From NCBI GenBank assembly GCA_016721385.1, contig JADKIE010000001.1:986501-1050500 (forward strand): 64,000 nt of DNA, written 5' to 3'. This DNA comes from Chitinophagaceae bacterium (lineage in GTDB: Bacteria > Bacteroidota > Bacteroidia > Chitinophagales > Chitinophagaceae). The first letter of the stretch is position 1, and each line of letters starts with the position of its first letter. Of the stretch, positions 54,198 to 64,000 are shown in pieces. The notes under the pieces are model-generated. The model ran no database searches and had not been told where the DNA came from. It saw only the letters and a program-made list of their open reading frames with translations. A program made the position numbers and the translations under genes.

Positions 54198-55436
54198 TTA
54201 TCCAATTATTTCTTTATATACTTTGCTATATGTCTTCAAGGTATTTTCCAAATTATAAAAATCTATTGCTCCATTTCGTATAGCTGTTGCATTAAAGCCA
54301 TTGGTGTTATTACAAATCGAATTTACTATTTTTTGCATTTCTTGCTCAGTAAATTCATCAATTACATATCCGGCATTATATTTTTCAATAATTTCTTTTA
54401 AATCTCCCACACCACTATTCGCAATAACCGGTATACCCATTGCCATAATTTCGCCATGCTTGGTTGGTGATGATGATAGTTTAGAATAGCAGGGTTTTAT
54501 AAAAAAAAGCGAATAGTTACTGAATGACAGCAGTACAGGCACTTCGTGCCTTTTACCCATTTTTACAATAATTTTTTCGGCAGGTATTTCATATTGTGCT
54601 GCAGCAGTAATAATGTCCTCGTGCCTGTTATTGGAAATAAATAAAAATTTTGCCTCTGGCTTTTTCTTTAGCAATAGTTTGCAAAACTGCATCATTTCTT
54701 TTGTAAGATACCAACCACCTATTGAACCTAAATAACTTATAACAAAATCGTTTGCTTTTATGCCCAGTTCATTTTGTAATTGTGCCTTTAAATCCACGTC
54801 AATTTTTGCCGGATTAAACAAATCTAAATCTACACTGCATGGTACTACCTCTACTTTTACAGGCTGTGGCACTTGTTTCCAACTCTGCATAATTTCTTTG
54901 GCTTTGTAGGTAAGGCAAGTATTATAATCGGCAATGGTTACGCACTCATCTTCTTTTTTTCTGAAAAATTTATATACTATATTATACAGTGGATTTTTTA
55001 GATCCCACATGCCGCCATCTACTCTTTCATCTGCCCAAAAACCACGTATATCATTCAAAAATTTTACACCCAATTTCTTCTTCATAGACAAAGCAACAAG
55101 TTGTGGCAAACCAACTCTTGTATGCGTCATCGAAAATTTATATTTGTTATGAAGCTGTAAAGCTTTTTGTTTTAATTTAAAAAAATCAAATACAGATGAA
55201 ATTACCGGCGGGTTTTTGTGGTACGGGATAGAAACCCATTTTATCGGATAAGGTTCTATCAATTTTTCTACATATGCTTTATTGGCGGTATATTTTTCGG
55301 GTTTGTCGCAACTTAGTATTACAAAATGATATCCCTCTTTAGTAAGGCCTGCTAAATATGGTATTACCTGACTTTGCCCCAGGGGATCCGTCATTCCGTC
55401 GTAAGAAATAAAAAGCACATTCTTATTACAGTCCAT
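54198..55436 (-). CDS. Glycosyltransferase family 4
   Basis: A 412-residue protein: VLFISYDGMTDPLGQSQVIP near the N-terminus, FLNDIRGFWADERVDGGMWD, VISYLGSIGGWYLTKEMMQF and the C-terminal SSSPTKHGEIMAMGIPVIAN then SGVGDLKEIIEKYNAGYVID. The Gly-Glu-rich end is GT4-like. It adds a sugar to the lipid-linked repeat; donor and acceptor are unknown. It follows another GT4 by 1 base. Confidence 0.82.
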   Translation of the reverse strand: MDCNKNVLFISYDGMTDPLGQSQVIPYLAGLTKEGYHFVILSCDKPEKYTANKAYVEKLIEPYPIKWVSIPYHKNPPVISSVFDFFKLKQKALQLHNKYKFSMTHTRVGLPQLVALSMKKKLGVKFLNDIRGFWADERVDGGMWDLKNPLYNIVYKFFRKKEDECVTIADYNTCLTYKAKEIMQSWKQVPQPVKVEVVPCSVDLDLFNPAKIDVDLKAQLQNELGIKANDFVISYLGSIGGWYLTKEMMQFCKLLLKKKPEAKFLFISNNRHEDIITAAAQYEIPAEKIIVKMGKRHEVPVLLSFSNYSLFFIKPCYSKLSSSPTKHGEIMAMGIPVIANSGVGDLKEIIEKYNAGYVIDEFTEQEMQKIVNSICNNTNGFNATAIRNGAIDFYNLENTLKTYSKVYKEIIG

Positions 55437-55437
55437 T

Positions 55438-56522
55438 TTATGCTACAATATTTTCTTTATAAATTTTTCTTAATTGTTGCAAGTGATGTTGCAATGTAAA
55501 ATGTTTCATCACTCGTTCTTTTGCCAATTTTGCCAGACGCTCTCTTTCTGCCTGATTATTTTCCAGCATTTTAAGTTTACTAATAAAATCATCCACATTA
55601 TTCAAGTCAAAATAACATGCAGTATCCTCACATTGCTCATTAAATGAAGGTATATTGCTTAACATCATAGGTATTCCCATTGCCATGGCTTCTAATACAC
55701 TTAATGAAAACCCTTCAAAAAAAGATGGCATTACATATACATCATAATCCGACATTAGTGAGGAAGCATTTTCTACTTCGCCCTTTAGTTCAATATTAAC
55801 ACCACTTTCTTCTATTAATTGCTTTATTACTTGATGTCTTGCTCCTGTGCCGTAAATATGCAAAACAATATTTTCGTCTTTTAATTTCTTAAATACTTCT
55901 ACTAAATATTCTTGATTTTTAGGATAACGAATGGCTCCAATTGTTAAAAGCCTAAAAGGAGTGCTTGTATTTATTTGATAGTTTATTTTTGGCTGCTTTA
56001 GTGCATCCACATCTACAAAAGTGTATAGTAAGTACTTTTTGTACGGCTTGTGGTTATAAAATTTGTAGTAGCCTTCTAATGCATATTTAGAAACACCAAT
56101 AATAATATTGTTTTGCAACTTATATGTAAATTTTTCAAGCGCTATCAGCCATTTTTTCTTATACTCATCAGAAGCATTTACGTTTGTGTGAATGGTGGTA
56201 ATAAGTGGAACTGATTTTGGAGTGGCCAATCTTGCCACTATTGTTGCTGCGTATAAATGTGTATGAACTAAATGGATATTTCTTTTTTTATAAACCGCCT
56301 TAATTTTATTGCAGCCCATGGAAACTTGGAGAATGAACCCATGTTTAAGCAATAAAATTCGTTGCAATTAATTTCGGTTACAGAAAAGCTTGCTTTAGCA
56401 TTTAATGTAACAACAATGTGGTTATACTCCGTTAATTCCTTCAACAATCTCACCAGCATTACCTCTGCGCCTCCACGGCCCATATAATCTATAACATGAA
56501 GAATTGTTTTTTTTGCAGGCAT
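55438..56522 (-). CDS. Glycosyltransferase family 4, frameshifted
   Basis: Start at 56522 gives PAKKTILHVIDYMGRGGAEV, a standard GT4 N-terminus with a Gly-Gly-Ala-Glu loop. After one missing base at the T7 run 56283-56289 is restored it runs FIKKRNIHLVHTHLYAATIV. The C-terminal domain has TPFRLLTIGAIRYPKNQEYL and PSFFEGFSLSVLEAMAMGIP with the Glu pair. Corrected length about 361 residues. An additional 8 codons upstream are open but not family-like. Confidence 0.85.
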
Positions 56523-56585
56523 TAAACTAAGTGTTTTAAACAACACATAAACTACAGGTTTAGTAAATTATTGTGCAGGAGTTTA

Positions 56586-58496
56586 TTAATTATTATTCAT
56601 CCACTTATCGTACCACATTTGAAACATTAGTATAAACCATATTTTTTCTGCCCTTTCTACCTTACCGTCATAAAATGCTTTTCGTATACGCTGTATTTCG
56701 GTATTGTTAAAAATGCCTTGCTTTAGTACAAATGCTTCATCAAAATACTCATCTACAAAATGCTTTAAATCTTTTTGCAACCATTTGGCTACCGGAATAC
56801 CAAAGCCCATTTTAGGCCTATCCATCATTTGCTTGGGAATATATTTGTGTACAATTTCTTTTAGAATATATTTTTTATTCCCTTTATCATATTTATAATT
56901 TAAAGGTAATTGGGCTGCCCATTCTATTACCCGTTGATCTAAAAAAGGTTCTCGTCCTTCTAAGCTAACACTCATAGTTGCTCTGTCTACTTTTTGCAAA
57001 ATATCATCGGGTAAGTAAGTTTGATAATCAATTGCCATCATATATGAAAGTGGGGAATAAAATTCTTCCTGTAATTCTATACTGTCGAATGCCGTTTGTA
57101 AATCGTTAATAGGTTGCTTAAACAGTTTTGCTAAATCATCGTTATTAATTTGCTGTGTAATACTTTTCATTATATTATTATCAGAAGGATTTTTCAAAAA
57201 AGCTTTAATTTTTTCGTAGCGTTGCGGAAAAAGGTAAGTGTTTTTTAAAAAAGGATACGCATTTGCAGGTATGCTATGCATAATACTGCTTGCAGTTTTT
57301 CTAATAATTGCAGGCATTTTTCTTAACCTAACTCCATATTTAATCAAATAATCGTATCGGTTGTATCCTGCAAACACCTCGTCGCCTGCATCGGCAGATA
57401 AAGCAACTATTACTTTTTCCCTTGCAATTTTGCTCACTAATGTGGTTGGTATGGCGCTACTATCTGCAAAGGGTTCGTCATAAAAAAAAGGCAGTTGAGG
57501 AATAATATCTATAGCTTCTTTGTGTGTACAATAATATTCTGTATGATCGGTTCCCAAATATGTAGCAATTTCTTTGGCAAATGGCGCTTCATTTAATCCA
57601 TCATCGGGTACCCCAATGGTAAATGTTTTTATTTTTTCGGTATTGTTTTTTTGAAGAAGTGCCGTTACACAACTACTATCATAACCGCCACTTAAAAACA
57701 CACCAACAGGCACATCACTAACCATTCTATATTGGCATGCACTGGTAATAATTTTTTCTGTTTCTAATAACGCTTCCTCAAAACTAATATTAAGCAAAGG
57801 CTTATTATAGGCATCATAAACATTCCAATATTGCGCTACAGATAAATTTTTTGCAGCAAAGTCTAATTGAAGATAATGCCCCGGTTTTAGTTTATATGTA
57901 TTATTAAAAATACTATGTGGTGCCGGAATATATCCAATTTGCAAAAAGATGGCGGCGGCATTCAAATCAATATTTTTTTCAAAAGCCGGATGCTGCATCA
58001 ATGCTTTTAATTCTGAGGCAAAAAGAAAAACATTGTTGTTATAATAATAGAAAAATGGTTTTACGCCAGCCCTATCTCTGTAAGCTATTAATTTATTAGC
58101 TATATCATCGTAAATAACAAAAGCAAACATACCAACAAATTGTTGTACGGCCTCAAGCCCCCATTCTTCGTATGCATGTAGCACAACTTCTGTATCGCTA
58201 TGTGAGTTAAAAATATGTCCTTTATCCTCCAACCTCTTTTTAATTTCCAGATAATTATATATTTCGCCATTAAAAGTAATGTGCAAATTCTTATAGCTTT
58301 TGGGCTGCTTACCTCCTTCACTTAAATCAATTATACTTAATCTTCTATGCCCTAAACCAATAACAGCATTGTTTGTTTGGTACATGGCATAACCTTCCCC
58401 ATCGGGCCCACGATGTGCCATTATTCTATTCATTTTTTCTAACAATTGCTGGTTGCTATTTTTTGCAAAATCTACAAAGCCGGAAATTCCACACAT
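56586..58496 (-). CDS. asnB: Asparagine synthase (glutamine-hydrolysing)
   Basis: A 636-residue two-domain enzyme. The N-terminal amidotransferase starts MCGISGFVDFAKNSNQQLLE with catalytic Cys2, then RIMAHRGPDGEGYAMYQTNN and YNYLEIKKRLEDKGHIFNSH. The synthetase domain has GVFLSGGYDSSCVTALLQKN (PPi loop), and AISLSADAGDEVFAGYNRYD as expected. In polysaccharide loci such AsnB-like enzymes may amidate sugar acids rather than make asparagine; this cannot be decided here. Confidence 0.9.
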   Translation of the reverse strand: MCGISGFVDFAKNSNQQLLEKMNRIMAHRGPDGEGYAMYQTNNAVIGLGHRRLSIIDLSEGGKQPKSYKNLHITFNGEIYNYLEIKKRLEDKGHIFNSHSDTEVVLHAYEEWGLEAVQQFVGMFAFVIYDDIANKLIAYRDRAGVKPFFYYYNNNVFLFASELKALMQHPAFEKNIDLNAAAIFLQIGYIPAPHSIFNNTYKLKPGHYLQLDFAAKNLSVAQYWNVYDAYNKPLLNISFEEALLETEKIITSACQYRMVSDVPVGVFLSGGYDSSCVTALLQKNNTEKIKTFTIGVPDDGLNEAPFAKEIATYLGTDHTEYYCTHKEAIDIIPQLPFFYDEPFADSSAIPTTLVSKIAREKVIVALSADAGDEVFAGYNRYDYLIKYGVRLRKMPAIIRKTASSIMHSIPANAYPFLKNTYLFPQRYEKIKAFLKNPSDNNIMKSITQQINNDDLAKLFKQPINDLQTAFDSIELQEEFYSPLSYMMAIDYQTYLPDDILQKVDRATMSVSLEGREPFLDQRVIEWAAQLPLNYKYDKGNKKYILKEIVHKYIPKQMMDRPKMGFGIPVAKWLQKDLKHFVDEYFDEAFVLKQGIFNNTEIQRIRKAFYDGKVERAEKIWFILMFQMWYDKWMNNN

Positions 58497-58846
58497 AAAA
58501 AATATATATTTTATTCGTTATTTAAACAATTTAAAAAGATATGTTGCCTCAACTATTTAATGCATAATGTAAAGCCTAAGGCGTGAAGATACAAACTTAT
58601 ACCATTTTGATTTTTGGCGCTATCGCAGAAAGAAAGTTCTATTTATTTACTACTCTATTTATTTCCATCTTTACAATTTTGTTTGGCACCGTTTATTAAA
58701 AATTATTTTGAGATAAACATTATACTTTCCCTTAATCTAACTCCTCAAAATACATACTATACCTGGTGTTTTAACGGCAAAAAATATAAATATAAAAACT
58801 ACTATAACCGTACTTTATCCCTTATTTTTGCGTCCATAATTTTTGT
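58497..58846. promoter_or_regulatory. Divergent intergenic region (asnB / methyltransferase)
   Basis: A 350-base gap with divergent genes on both sides. An exact TATTTTTG box at 58823-58830 precedes the methyltransferase start by 16 bases. I see no RNA gene or repeat. A 78-codon open frame (58614-58850) inside it has no homologous look and is not called. Confidence 0.5.
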
Positions 58847-59749
58847 ATGAAAGCAGAGTATATAAGAAAGCCCGATTCAGTACTAAAGGGCAAAAACAGG
58901 GAGATAGCCGTTTTTAATACCGCTGGTGAAAATATTGATCACTCAGTGGTAGAAGCATTTGGCGAAGAATGGTTAAAGTTTCAGGATTATGACGATGAAA
59001 CGATACGGAAATTTGTTTTAGAGTATTTTGATATCATTACAGATGAAATGGTAAATAAAGATACTTATATGGCCGATATTGGGTGTGGCACCGGCAGGTG
59101 GAGTAAGTACATGAGCACCCGTTGTGGTTATATAGAGGCTATTGACCCCAGCAATGCCTTAATTGCAGCCGATAATTTATTAAAAGGAATTGAAAACATA
59201 CGTTTAACAAAAGCTTCTACCGAAACTGTGCCGTTTGCCGATGACACGTTTGATTTTGTAATGAGTATTGGTGTACTTCATCATATACCCAATACACAAA
59301 AAGCCATGATGGATTGTGTTAAAAAGGTAAAAAAAGGCGGCTATTTTTATACTTACCTATACTACAACCTTGAAAACAGGGGTGCTTTTTTTAGATTTAC
59401 ATATACAATCAGCAACATAATTCGCCTGGGTGTATGCCGTTTACCTGCTGGTTTAAAAAGATTTGTTTGTGATATTTTAGCTGCAACAATTTACTTACCT
59501 ATTGTATCACTCGTACGATTTTTATACTTTATTGGTGCAAAAAAATTAGGAGATAAGCTACCGTTAACATCTTATAAAAACAAGAATTTTTTTGTATTAC
59601 GAAATGATGCACTGGACAGATTTGGCACAGCACTTGAGCAGCGTTTTTCTAAAAAGCAGGTTATTGAAATGATGGAATTTTGCGGCTTGGAGAATATTAT
59701 AGTAAGCCCAAATAGCCCCTACTATCACGCCGTAGGAAAAAAGAAATAG
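58847..59749 (+). CDS. Class I SAM-dependent methyltransferase
   Basis: A 300-residue methyltransferase: TYMADIGCGTGRWSKYMSTR (SAM loop) near residue 75, EAIDPSNALIAADNLLKGI, DDTFDFVMSIGVLHHIPNTQ and a C-terminal region with amphipathic segments (residues about 170-240). It resembles the broad UbiE/BioC-type group. Position in the locus suggests glycan or lipid methylation; the substrate is unknown. It precedes the second Wzy-like gene by 222 bases. Confidence 0.83.
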   Translation: MKAEYIRKPDSVLKGKNREIAVFNTAGENIDHSVVEAFGEEWLKFQDYDDETIRKFVLEYFDIITDEMVNKDTYMADIGCGTGRWSKYMSTRCGYIEAIDPSNALIAADNLLKGIENIRLTKASTETVPFADDTFDFVMSIGVLHHIPNTQKAMMDCVKKVKKGGYFYTYLYYNLENRGAFFRFTYTISNIIRLGVCRLPAGLKRFVCDILAATIYLPIVSLVRFLYFIGAKKLGDKLPLTSYKNKNFFVLRNDALDRFGTALEQRFSKKQVIEMMEFCGLENIIVSPNSPYYHAVGKKK

Positions 59750-59971
59750 TTTAAGTTTATTGGCTATTAAATAAACTAACTACACCAACTTTAAATTAGC
59801 CGTCAATTAAACAAATATGGGCTTTGTAATACAATTATGATTTCGGCATAACAATAAATCATACCCCTTGGTATTGTACTTTTGGGAAGTTGCTTACCAG
59901 CATTTCTTGTACTTATATGAATTTGTAAGGTATTTGCACAATTATTTTTATTACTTTACATTTATTATTTT

Positions 59972-61347
59972 ATGTTCATAAACCATCAGCTTTCATATAT
60001 ATTAACTTCTCAAGATATCTATCTTGGCTTTATTTATTTCTTTTTAATATTAATTGTAGCCAGGTATATTGGGCAAAAATTTTACGCAAACAACCCAATT
60101 AAATTTTACATACTTCCTGCACTTGCATTAAAGTTAATTGCTTGTGTAATTTTGGCATTAATTTTTCATTTTTATTATGGCTATGGCGACTCCTTTAATT
60201 ATTTTACCGGCGCCACCGAAATATGGTCAGCATTTAAAGATAAACCATCCTATGCCGTGGAGTTAATTTTTAAGCCATTATCCCAATGCTCTGCAAAAGC
60301 ACTAACCTATGCAGTACATATGGATTATGCCAACTGGGGCGATGCTACAACTTATATGTTTAAAATTTCGGGCTTCATTGGTTTGTTTTGTTTTGGTAGT
60401 TATTTACCTATTGCCCTTATTTTTTCGGCATTTAGTTTTTATGGCCTTTGGAAAATTTTTACGGTATTTTATAAAGAATTTCCTCAATATCACAAATTGA
60501 TAGCAGTTGGTACGCTTTTAGCCCCGTCTGCTCTGTTTTGGAGTACAAATATTTTAAAGACCCTTTGTGCGTTTTTGCTATTGGGATTTTATTTAATGCC
60601 GTTTATTCTTTATTTAAAAAAACCAACAAGCTAGAATCTTTGGTAAGCATACCAATTGGTGTAGTAATTTTATTAGCATTAAAGTCCTATCTTTTACTTT
60701 GCTTTGCAGGCGCTACCTTGCTAACAATATTTGTTTCTGCCAACTTTGTAATAAGTAATAGAAAAAAGCGGTTACCCATTAATATTATTACAATTATTGG
60801 TTTGCTTTTGGGTTTTATTTATTTATCCATTTACCCCGATACATTTAGCGATTTTTATGTAGCTACTTTTAAAAAACAAACAGATGCAATACAAGATGTT
60901 GCCATACAGGCAACTATACAAAGTGATGGATCGGGCTATATTTTACCGGGGGTTGATGATTTATCTCTACCCGGAATTATAAACAGCTTATTACAATCAA
61001 CAAACGTTGCGTTATTTAGGCCATATTTTTGGGAGTCGCATAATATAATGACTTTATTGAATGCACTAGAGTCGTTTATTGTAATGCTATTTTTTATTTG
61101 GATTTTAATTAAGGCTAAATTTTATTTGTTTTTTTCTGTACTTGCTAAAAAACCAATTTTACAATTTGCATTTTTTTTCACATTAATACTTGCACCAATG
61201 GTAGGTTTTATTTCACTTAATTTTGGTACATTAGTACGTTACAAAGTGCCATTTGTGCCATTTTTTTATACCTTGCTTTTATTAAGTAATAAGTTAATTA
61301 ATAAAAAAAATAAAATAATATTGAAAATAAATGGTGGAAGTATTTAA
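59972..61347 (+). CDS. Wzy-like multi-spanning membrane protein 2, frameshifted
   Basis: A membrane protein with about 11 helices, paralogous to that at 48833-50161. Shared parts: FHFYYGYGDSFNYFTGATEI, LLAPSALFWSTNILKDPLCV, LFRPYFWESHNIMTLLNALE and FGTLVRYKVPFVPFFYTLLL. One A is missing in the AAA at 60556-60558; adding it joins the halves. Corrected length about 458 residues. Its 3' end overlaps the flippase gene by 4 bases in convergent orientation. The upstream gap 59750-59971 holds an exact -7 box (TACTTTTG, 59877-59884) and no gene. Confidence 0.75.
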
Positions 61348-62642
61348 TTAAGCACCCCCTTTTTAAGCTCCGTATAAACTTTGATAATAAAAATAGTGAA
61401 AACTATTACTATCAACACATTAGAAATAAGATAGGCAAATGAAGCTCCAAGAATAGAATCTATTTGTGGCAAGCAATAATAAAGTACACAGTTAATAATT
61501 AAAATAATTGCTGCTAAATACATACCTAAGATTTGTTTTCTCAAGATAACAAATACGTTTCCAAATACTGCAGACAATATTGCAAAAGGAATGCTGAGCC
61601 CTGCAATAAAAAACATCCTATATGCGTACGGAGGCATATGGCCTACAATTTTTAATTGCCAATAAATTGTAGCTATAAATATACCGCACAATACAGTACC
61701 TAAAGTACCAATTACAAAAGCAGTTTTTTGCAAGTATTTAAATAGGGCTAATTTGTTTTGAGTATAAATTTGTGCAAGTCTTGGAAAGAAAACAACTCCC
61801 AAAGAGTTTGCAAACGCAGTAAATACTGTTATCATCATAATTGCTGCCGAAAAAACCCCAGTAACAATTTTTCCGGAAATAGAATAAACAAATACTACAC
61901 TTACTCTCGAACTTATTTGAAAAAAAATTGAATTCAATATCAAGGGCCAACCCTCCATAACAATCGATTTTTTTTCAGCGGAATAATGCCAATTTAATTT
62001 TATATATTTTTTTATTTTAAAAATTTTTGAGACATAAAAAAGATTACAAATAAGGTAAAATAAAGCCACCATTGCTAAACTAAAATATAATGCTAAAACG
62101 GGGAGCTTTAACAACGCTATGAGCAAAACTGCAACTATGTTAATTATGGCATTACTGCTTTTTATTAGTGCAAATGTATTATACCGCTTTAAAGATTGAA
62201 AGGTTGTATAAAAGGTTTCTGTTAATGAATCCAACCCTTTTATTAATAACATAATAAGTACAATGGTATTGAGCTTTACTTGTGAAGAATGAAGGAAAAT
62301 AAAAAGTAAACTACATAACACACAACAAAATGTAATAATATAGACCCGTAATTGTAATACAGAAATTAGATACTTATTTGCATCCTCTTTATTTTGCAAA
62401 ATTATTTCTCTGCGGAGCAATGGGCTAAATGCCCCTCCAACACCCATAATAACAATCTGGGCTATTGTATAAGCAAAAGTAAATTCACCTAGTTCCGCAG
62501 TTCCAAAACCTCTATTAATTATAATATTTATGCCAAATAAGGAGCCCAACATTAAGTACTCTGTGAGGCTAACCAATACTCCCTCCTTCAACAAATTACT
62601 ATTAAGAAATTGCTTATAATTCTTTAACCTGCTAAAGTTCAT
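61344..62642 (-). CDS. Polysaccharide flippase (Wzx/MATE-like)
   Basis: A 432-residue membrane protein with about 12-14 helices of the PST family: KEGVLVSLTEYLMLGSLFGI, NRGFGTAELGEFTFAYTIAQ, GVGGAFSPLLRREIILQNKE. The pattern is of O-unit translocases (Wzx) that flip lipid-linked repeat units across the inner membrane. With two Wzy-like proteins and a PglC-type enzyme it completes a Wzx/Wzy-type assembly route. Confidence 0.85.
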   Translation of the reverse strand: MNFSRLKNYKQFLNSNLLKEGVLVSLTEYLMLGSLFGINIIINRGFGTAELGEFTFAYTIAQIVIMGVGGAFSPLLRREIILQNKEDANKYLISVLQLRVYIITFCCVLCSLLFIFLHSSQVKLNTIVLIMLLIKGLDSLTETFYTTFQSLKRYNTFALIKSSNAIINIVAVLLIALLKLPVLALYFSLAMVALFYLICNLFYVSKIFKIKKYIKLNWHYSAEKKSIVMEGWPLILNSIFFQISSRVSVVFVYSISGKIVTGVFSAAIMMITVFTAFANSLGVVFFPRLAQIYTQNKLALFKYLQKTAFVIGTLGTVLCGIFIATIYWQLKIVGHMPPYAYRMFFIAGLSIPFAILSAVFGNVFVILRKQILGMYLAAIILIINCVLYYCLPQIDSILGASFAYLISNVLIVIVFTIFIIKVYTELKKGVLN

Positions 62643-62653
62643 TAAGTAATAAT

Positions 62654-63912
62654 TTATTCTTGAACTTTTGCTTTCATGTTTAATTCTACAAGCACTTCTT
62701 TCATTGCATTTATATATATTGGTAAAGTGTTCTTATAATCATGCCATCGCACTACAAAGTCATGCCCTTTTTGACCCATATCTGCTCTGTCCTTTGGAGA
62801 CATATTATAAACTTCATTTAACCTAGCTAATATCTCATTTTTAGTAAATGCAGCTAATATTGGAGGTGTATTGTTGTCGTAGAATTCAACATCCGTAAAA
62901 GCCGTGATTAAAGGTTTTGATGCAGCTAAAGCCTCAACCGCTCCCGAGCCAAAGCCCATTTTTGGATTGCCTTTATCTGCAACGAAACGTTGCCCAATAT
63001 CATCATGCCAAAATTGATCAACCACTACACAATTGGGAATAGATTCGTAAGCTCGTATACCATCTTTGTCCATCATTTCAACCCATTCAATATAATCCTC
63101 AATTTTATGTTTCTCAATTATCTTTTTACTTAAGTGCACATCAGAGCCTTTATTTATTAAAATTAATTTTACGTTTTTCTTGCTCTCTGAAACAAATGTT
63201 GCAAATGCCTCTAAAATTTATCGTTTCCTTTAATATCTAACCACACAGATGAAAAATTATGTCGAGCAATCATAAAGAATACAATGTCGAATGATTTATA
63301 TTTTTCTGTTAATGTTGTATTGGGTTTGATTGCATATTTATTTATATCCCATGCCAATCTATGTTTAGTTGTTTTATGAGCTAAGCCAAATTTATTTACA
63401 TAACTTTTTACTTGATAACCCATACCTACCATAATTCTGTTAGCTTTTTGTTGCAGCGCTTTTTTCTGTAATGGTGTAAAAGTAAGTATCTTAATGAGCC
63501 TTAATATTTTTGCTTTAATGGTACTTTTAGTTCTAAATATTGATATTAATTCTTCTTTAACATCAAGACAGTTTAAATCACTCCCGGCACTGTAAAAAAC
63601 AAAAGGCACCTTTGCTTTCATAGCTACAATTGGTCCATAACCGCATACTAAAGCTATATCGCATTTGCCAAATTCTTTTATTAAATTCCTTATCGTTTTT
63701 CCTGGAAAAAGAAAAAAAGGTTTGGCAGGAAAATAATGTATCCAATCTGGCAAATTGCTTACAGAAATATCTTTATCTTCCCACCATGGATAATCCTGTT
63801 GTAATGGCGAATGATTGTCCAAAAAAAAATGGGCATCTATTCCTAATTCTCTTAAAAAAATTGTTAAATTATAAGAATTATTAAGTGTATTACCGTACAA
63901 ATGGACTTTCAT
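62654..63912 (-). CDS. Glycosyltransferase family 4-like, frameshifted
   Basis: The N-terminal half opens KVHLYGNTLNNSYNLTIFLR and has CDIALVCGYGPIVAMKAKVP and FVFYSAGSDLNCLDVKEELI. The C-terminal half has IEWVEMMDKDGIRAYESIPN and FGSGAVEALAASKPLITAFT, a GT4-like end. One base is missing in the TTT at 63217-63219 (restoring NDKILEAFATFVSESKKNVK). Corrected length is about 420 residues. It is probably another repeat-unit glycosyltransferase. Bases 63913-64000 hold only AT-rich upstream sequence. Confidence 0.8.
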
Positions 63913-64000
63913 TTATCTTCTTTATTTTTTTGAATTTACAGCAAACTAATAATAAACTACGGTTAGAAAATATAAAATTTTAAAGTATTTTAAAAGTTTC

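Noticed and set aside
58614..58850. 78-codon open frame in the asnB-methyltransferase gap
   Set aside because: Composition is low-complexity, there is no family resemblance, and it overlaps the promoter and start of the methyltransferase.
40667..63912. Prophage or integrative element
   Set aside because: No integrase, att repeats or phage structural genes; the content is a normal glycan locus.

Overview
The window looks like a chromosomal segment of a Bacteroidota bacterium, probably Chitinophagaceae or a close relative. It is AT-rich, Shine-Dalgarno sequences are largely absent, and several start sites are preceded by the Bacteroidota -7 box TAnnTTTG. The gene content fits too: SSS transporter with galM, DUF502, MarC, TonB receptors, APH-RapZ fusion, and a flexirubin-free carotenoid set.

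Layout. 1-8.8 kb: start of a KdpD-like sensor kinase, DUF502, TPR proteins, a zinc phospholipase/nuclease-like protein, serC with DUF1015, a YceI lipoprotein and a long-chain acyl-CoA ligase. 8.9-14.7 kb (minus): sugar/Na+ symporter, galM, tRNA-Arg(CCG), MarC, a CWC protein and a BtuB-type TonB receptor behind a cobalamin riboswitch. 15.1-19.4 kb (minus): a probable copper island made of a YHS lipoprotein, an OprC-like TonB receptor, a Met/His-rich YtkA-like lipoprotein and a small HCNGKC protein. 19.5-26 kb: amino-acid permease, TolC and HlyD, then a MurU-like nucleotidyltransferase with an AmgK-RapZ fusion kinase. 26-31 kb: PA0069-type radical SAM protein, 2H phosphoesterase, umuD, a REP-associated tyrosine transposase (RAYT) surrounded by structured REP hairpins, and umuC. 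31-40.6 kb (minus): DUF72, an amidase and a full carotenoid cluster (crtYcd, crtZ, cruF, crtD, idi, crtB, crtI), with an ECF sigma factor and a CarH/LitR-type B12-binding MerR regulator at its head. 40.7-64 kb: a surface-polysaccharide locus with an initiating sugar transferase, aminotransferase, epimerase, PglD-like acetyltransferase, formyltransferase, Glf, deacetylases, six glycosyltransferases, two Wzy-like membrane proteins, a flippase, AsnB and methyltransferases.

How it fits together. The carotenoid set predicts a monocyclic, hydroxylated saproxanthin-type pigment. CarH, ECF sigma and two identically spaced inverted repeats in front of the sigma gene suggest light- and B12-controlled expression. 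The neighbouring umuDC, PA0069 and DUF72 genes suggest a light/DNA-damage stress region. The most distinctive element is the RAYT with its REP family: two hairpins are exact inverted copies, and a third carries compensatory base-pair changes. The RAYT sits between umuD and umuC.

Caution. At least 23 uncompensated single-base indels, most of them in A/T homopolymers, break otherwise intact genes. The pattern points to uncorrected long-read or homopolymer error, so I give broken genes as single spans and state where the frame shifts. All functional calls are from reading motifs by eye; no database search was run.
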